From: Pholiota molesta
Lineage: Eukaryota; Basidiomycota; Agaricomycetes; Agaricales; Strophariaceae
NCBI GenBank assembly: GCA_014925825.1
Contig: JACGCK010000201.1
Location: 16,962 to 80,961 of the forward strand
Direction: 5' to 3'
DNA: 64,000 nt
In this document: one piece after another, positions 58,467 to 64,000 of the stretch
Layout of the letters: the number at the start of each line of letters is the position of its first letter
How positions within the stretch are numbered: the stretch's first letter is position 1
The notes under the pieces: generated by a model
Told to the model about the DNA's origin: nothing
The model's input: only the letters and a program-made list of their open reading frames with translations
The model's database searches: none
Program-made: the position numbers and the translations under genes

Positions 58467-60599
58467 CAGCGTCGCTGGTTAGCCGGTTATTTTGGCTGGT
58501 CAATTACATGAAAGGCCGACATGCCGCCGGCGTAGCAAAGTCTGTTGTGGCAGTGAAATGCGATTAGAATACTTAGTCTCGACTACAACGATACTGGCTA
58601 GTCTCTCTAGACAGACCAAATAATAGATGATAATCGATCTATAAATGCTGGCAGGCAGTAGGTATTTTGTGTTACAACTTACAAGCGACGTAGACCGCTG
58701 TTCAATCTTATTTATCTGTCTTAATCGTTCTGAATCATATATATTTCAAAGGGTCATCTTGTTAGGCAATTATCTCATGCTGGGTGTGGTTGGGAGAGTG
58801 GAGAATGTCGATCAGCGGGAGTGGACAAAATCTTCCTTTTCCATCGTTTCGCATTACCGAATCAATACGCCATGGCGCCTAGCGGGTGGGATTCAGGCGT
58901 TAACGGTCCGATTCGGAATGGGTGCGGTGAAGTTGAGCTGTAGAAAGAGAAAGCGTAGGTGCGTTACTGAGCTGACCTGGTATCCGCGGGGTCGGTCGAC
59001 GAATACGCCAGCGCATGGGGCTGGCGCTCCGCGAAACTCGGGTATGGCGGGGCAAGAGAAGAGCAGAGGCAGCCAAACACAAGCCCCGGCGAAAGCTCCT
59101 CGCTGGAATTCACCCCTGGGAGTAAGAAGACGGCCTATCCAGTTCTCGACATTGAAGCGTGGTTCCGAGGAGACCTTGGGTGAGGGGTGATGCAATAATG
59201 GTGTGCCGGCGGGAGGGGCGTCCAGGGAAGGAAGAAGGGCGGGAATGTCAAATAATTTGTGACAAGGAACGCGGACATCGACGTCAATGAAACCATTGTA
59301 AGCGGAGCTATGTAGGAGCTCCAGATAGTCTATCATCGCAGTGGCGGTCGGTGTATCACATCGAAATCCATGACCTGAGTAAAGCGGTTGGTCCAAGTCA
59401 ATCACAGGAATATATAACGACGAGTTTCCACATATAATCATCGAAAATACAAGAATGGGGAAAGGGAATATGGAAAAGGGAGGGACCCTTTCACGCGGTC
59501 CCGATATGACATGCACCAATGCCAGAACCGAAGACTGGATCTGGATTCCTTCAAGAACAGCCAACAAACAAGAAGGGCATCACGTGAATATGAAACCATT
59601 CGAATGCATTAAAATAAAGAAGCGGCCTATTGAAAACAAAAGCAGAGCCAATCGCTGGGCCGAGCAAATCTGCCTGGTCCAGCGGCGTGGCTGCGTGGCT
59701 ATGTGGTCCACAGAGCGCACTGGCTCGACGGTATTTTTCGCGATCACTTCTTTAAAAAATGCCATCGCCGAAAGGTGTATGTTCACAAATAGGGGCCTTG
59801 AACGAAAAAAAAAGACCTCCATTGAAGAGGAAGAGAGCAGAGGACGCACCGGGCGTACTTGCAACGAATACAGACCCGAGGCGGGAAGCGAAACGAGGTA
59901 AGCGAGGGGTTCTTCTGACCAAAATTCCACTCTAACGAGCAGAGAAGTTCACCGAGATGCATCGCCGGAGCAGGTTCTACACACCAGCTCAGCAGTGGTC
60001 CATAAACGTCATCAAGCAGAGAAAGGTAAGTAGCGCTCACCGTTCATCATCTTCTCTGAATCGAATCACACGCGCTTCATAGCAGGATCTCTCCTCCCTA
60101 AGCGATCTCTGTAGGCAAACGTCTCGCAGCCCGACAAGGGCACATCCAGGGCACATCACCCGTTTTGGACAGTCTTCAACGCGCTCATCATAAGATATCC
60201 TATTGCCCCAAAGTCTGGTCAAAAGAAGAGGTGAGCGTCAATTGAACATTAGACTTTGAATCCGGGCACTTACATCTCTGAGCGCTATTCAGATGGTTCC
60301 AAAGTGCTTGTAGGGAATTGGACGATTACGGAGATGCGTCGTTCCAGGAAGTCCAGAGATTATCGCTACACGTACGCAATCCTGGCAAGTCAGAATAGCA
60401 ATAGAGGAAAAGGACTAAACGTTGCTCCTGTAGATAGGGAGCATGAGTGGGACACTGAGGGTTACACAGATGAACTACTAGAATCATTAGTTCTTCAGCG
60501 AGTGCGCGCTAATCCGTTCATCAGAGAGGTTTCGCAAACACGACCTCCTTGTCTGGGAGTAGATTAGACGTGGATGAGCTCAGCTCTCTGCAGATGGAT
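58467..60599. other. Intergenic region with one unrecognised minus-strand frame
   Basis: A minus-strand frame at 58911-59567 has a protein-like stretch (YLELLHSSAYNGFIDVDVRV, then NWIGRLLTPRGEFQRG) with a possible acceptor before GHGFRCDTPTATAMI. I do not recognise it. Fragments near 60040-60230 (minus) such as PDFGAIGYL look like relics. None supports a confident gene. Confidence 0.35.
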
Positions 60600-62241
60600 G
60601 TTGAGAACGTTGAGCAATGAGAGACCGTGACATGGTACGTGAACAACCGAACACACCTGATTCAACATCAGAAGCGGCCCGATAACTCCGATCACCCCCA
60701 ATTGCTGAGAAATGCTGTTGTCACCAATTCAATTCCTCAATCCCACCCAGATCCCACCCGTTTCCTTTCGTTCTGGTATCCTATGTTGGGAACATGATTC
60801 GAGCCGAAAAAGCAGAGCTAGGCTGCTATACGAGCGTCGAAGGTCCAATTCCGTACGTCGTTCGTCACTCTACCTCCCTGCGTACTAGACTCAATCGACG
60901 CGACGAGGTTCTTAGGGAGAATCATGTCATTCGGAGAGACAACAGCGTTACGACCATGATCTTTTACGTTCAAGAACTGTTCTAACGGCTTGGGATCTCG
61001 ACTTGATCGCCTGAACCTTCGCCTCGACCCCCCCAAAAACGGTTTTCTTCTGAAGCAACATGACCTAGCTGCCTGTCGCCACGGCTGCTGCCCAGACGAA
61101 GAAACTTATCCACGCTCGCATCTTGGGCTATCTCATCGACTTCAAGTCGTCGTGTCTAAAGGCGAAGGGCTGGCGGTGGGGGTCTGAGAGACCGACATGT
61201 ATGTTCTCCTACTCTTTCTGCTATTTTCTGGATATCTGATAATTTCATGTTAGTCATGCCGAAGCTAGAGTCACCAAAGACTACACATCAACGTCCTACG
61301 ATGACCATGAATCGCCCGTGTACGATACCATCCAAGAGATATCTAAGGCGACCTTCGTGAACAGTCCGTTAACATTCCTCCCATTCTACATTAAATCGCT
61401 GCCTTATGATTCCACTTATTCAGGGCCCTGATGCACGATGGATATCAACGTCCTTGCTGGAAAGTACGATTTGCAACCCATACAACTAAACTCCGACCTT
61501 CGGGAGCGTTCGAATACGGACCCAATGACAAGGATGATACCGATGCAGTGCGCGCACACATTCACGAGTCCGAGTACCCATCTATGGAATCATATTCAAG
61601 AAAGGTACGCTTCGCCACTCACCTTCCCCGACTCTGAACATATGATTCACCTACATCCAGCACGACTATGCTGCATCCATGTACGGCGTCACGCGTCACG
61701 GCCTGCTTTTGACACATATCCCTTCGAAGACATCAACCAGCGCCAATATACATTTTCTGGGGAACGCGAGACGCGAACTTCCCTTTTGACCGAACTATGA
61801 AGGTATGTCTGACGATGCGCGCCCAGTTATTGGCACGGTCTCGAAGGCCTGTGGTACATACCTGCTTTACGAAAATCATCGATCGTATCCCCACTGGCAG
61901 GAAACTTGTTGTTTCTAAGGGTGCAATAGGATGTTCAGTCAACAGACAGCGTAGATATTTCGTACTAAACATTTATCCTTCCTATTTCACTTCGAAGTTC
62001 GAACGCAGAGTAATTCGTAGTACTTTAGGAGTCAGATCGTAACCAGGTATATATTGTTGACTGTATGAAGAGGGCTTCAAGAACTACAAGAAGCGAACTA
62101 TGTTGGGCAGGTTGTGGCTATCACGACGGTGGCCACGAACGTACTGGACAAAGTTGTTATAAAAAGATCGAGAATTTGTTAATCAAATAACGATTTACAT
62201 ACCGTAGTAGTTTCAGAAGTCCTAATATTTTCGGAACCCCA
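60600..62241. other. Duplicated, degraded block related to 55.3-56.9 kb
   Basis: It shares AGAAGCGGCCCGATAACTCC, AAAAAGCAGAGCTAGGCT, TACGTCGTTCGTC and CATCGA-TATCCCC motifs with the 55.3-56.9 kb block, in the same order and the same orientation relative to the following minus-strand F-box copy. Coding fragments are out of frame. Confidence 0.5.
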
Positions 62242-63737
62242 TTACATCCATTCAGATGGGCCAGCATCTCCTGTCCCAGAAACAATATTGAAGACGATAT
62301 TCGATTCAGACGCCCCTCCTATGCGACTCAGAATACTTGACATCGTCATCTCCTTGATAGCGTTATGAATGGCGGACAAACCCATGCGCGTGTATAATGT
62401 GACCCTTTGAATGGAGCATGTAGGGATATTGAGAGCCAACCAGCGACAATCGGGCCAACAGATATTGCGAACAAATGCGTCTAGTACTTTCCCTGCTTCA
62501 AGTTGGGCTTCGCTGTGGACAGAGACCCAGGCGACCCAGGGCAAGTCGAGTTCTAGGTGTGTCAAGTGAGGTACGTGGCTCCAGATTGGCTCAATATCTA
62601 CAGTGTCGGAGAGGTAGGCGGGACGACTAATTTTGCGTGAGGAAAGAGTTGTATATCCACCGAGATGTAGCGTTGTCACGGCCGGTGTCGAATGAAGCGC
62701 AGTGTAAAGCTCGGAAATAGTATGATGGTCCTCCCATGAGTCCACCAAAGACGTTAGCGATAGCGTTTGTAGCGCTGGTAGATAAAGACTGGTAAAAATG
62801 AAAGTAAGCGGGAGCGCTTTGTAGTTGCTGCCTTGTTCACCGCAGTAAGTAAGAAACAATGTAGAAAGTTGGGGAAGGGTATATTTAGTGGTAGACTTTG
62901 TATAGTCTTCAATTTTGACATTTATGTCGTGGAACTTGAGACTAATGTGTGCCCATTGGAGTTCTGGAACAGCCCGAATGAGGGAAAACCAGGAAGTCAT
63001 AGAAATTGCGACCTCATTCATTGATAGATGGGTCAACTTCGACCAGTGGTCTGGGATCACGGCGTCCACGGGCAGATGTAACCAGTCATGGCTAAACGTC
63101 GTAACGGTGGGGAAGTAGTAGTTGATAAAAGCCCTATGAGGACTTGGGTATGATGGAAATATTGGTCGTCCGATATACCACAAGGGTATGTAGGTCAGAA
63201 AAAATAACCTGGTTTCTGACCGCTAACTTGTCATGAATTTGTTTCGATAATCGCGGACTGACTTGCAGGTATTGCGCCGAGATCATATATTCTAGAAGGA
63301 AAGCTATGCCGTCTTCGGCCAGCGGAATGTCTTGCGTTTGCCCAAGCTTTTGCGCGTCCAAATCGATATCCAGGTGGAGAAACGGCGCCATCGAGCCCTG
63401 ATTCCTCTTCCACCAAATCATGAAATCGAGGCTTTTCTGGCGGACTGCCCAGGATCCGAGTTTGCGATCGATGGACTGTCCCATGATGTAGTATGCCAAG
63501 TGCGACCAGAGAAGGAGATGCGAGTGCGATCGTTCTCCAGGATGAGCAGATCTGGCAGAGCAGCATGGGCGCAATCGTTGTGTTTGGCTGAGCCTCTCGA
63601 ATGTCAAGAGGACGTCGTGGAAGACAGTGAAAGAAAATTTCCCTGATAACGTCGTATGGAATCTCGGTTATTGGGCTCCTAGTCGAATCCCTGGATCTCG
63701 ACGATAGCATGGTCATAGTGGTAGAGTTATCGACCAT
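62242..63737 (-). pseudogene. F-box-like pseudogene (paralogue 3)
   Basis: Closely parallels the gene at 56913-58364 but breaks frame twice. Near 63510 one base is missing after ALASPSL relative to paralogue 2. Near 63170-63180 the frame carrying SDLHTLVVY gives way to the one carrying FINYYFPTVTTFSHDW. The C-terminus also stops early (GPSEWM). The N-terminus is MLSSRSRDSTRSPITE (ATG 63710); an upstream in-frame ATG is at 63737. Likely inactive. Confidence 0.8.
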
Positions 63738-64000
63738 TGAAGCCGTGGAAAAATAGGAATATGGTGGTGGTTGAAGATCGCAAGGCCTGAACGCAACCGG
63801 TTAACGTTTAACCGGCTATGATAGACTCACCTTATTGGCGCAATAATATCCTCAGATCTTTGCCACGCTTACTTATCATACAAGTTGGTGTTGTATCCAC
63901 CATTTGCTCACTTTCGCGCCACAATCTTCATTTTACATAAATACTTTGCTCGACTCATCCACATGTAAAAGAAAATAATGGACCATAAGCAAGGTGTTTG

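Overview
The window is eukaryotic, from a filamentous basidiomycete (Agaricomycete-type) fungus. Genes carry many 50-65 nt GT-AG introns. The families are mushroom-typical: sesquiterpene cyclases, MYND-finger and F-box proteins, a type I metacaspase, a KRE6/SKN1 beta-glucan protein and a KDZ transposase. Exon models were built by hand from splice sites and reading-frame continuity; no search was run.

Layout. 1-24.2 kb is ordinary gene space: the 5' part of an MFS sugar transporter (-), a sesquiterpene synthase (+), a MYND-finger protein (+), a proline-rich disordered protein (+), a KRE6/SKN1 GH16 protein (-), a frameshifted trichodiene-synthase-like gene (+) behind a duplicated promoter segment, and a 14-exon metacaspase (-). 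24.4-51.8 kb is one nested transposon complex. 51.8-64 kb is recently duplicated gene space: a flavin-nucleotide-binding gene with a frameshift, an F-box gene (+), two related F-box genes (-; the second a pseudogene) and degraded remnants between them.

The nested complex is the main find. Level 1 is a 275-bp MITE (TA target site, 26-bp TIRs) lying 180 bp upstream of the metacaspase start codon. Level 2 is a 27,160-bp element (24404-51563) inserted in the MITE's left TIR, with 8-bp TSD ATTACGAC and 31-bp TIRs. It encodes one long protein in which a Ulp1-like cysteine protease domain precedes an RNase-H-fold, P-element/THAP9-like transposase. Level 3 is a 20,752-bp element (28392-49143) inserted in that gene, with TSD CCGATGTG and 22-bp perfect TIRs. 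It carries a KDZ transposase and four more genes. Level 4 is two independent insertions inside level 3: a 3,655-bp foldback element (TSD GCATTTTC) that splits a gene for a ribonuclease H1 N-terminal / viroplasmin-like hybrid-binding domain, and a 1,459-bp gag-only LTR element with 144-bp LTRs that look identical (TSD ACTGC). Removing each insertion with one TSD copy restores an open frame in the host gene (1,769 codons for the level-2 gene, 238 for the hybrid-binding-domain gene), which supports the nesting order.

How it works together. The level-3 element looks like a large KDZ-type transposon that carries a set of basidiomycete-specific genes with its transposase. Its long inverted subterminal arms are built of a 65-bp minisatellite. 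The level-2 transposase gene has two in-frame TGA codons besides the insertion. The KDZ gene has two frameshifts in C6 runs and one in-frame stop, so neither copy looks active as assembled.
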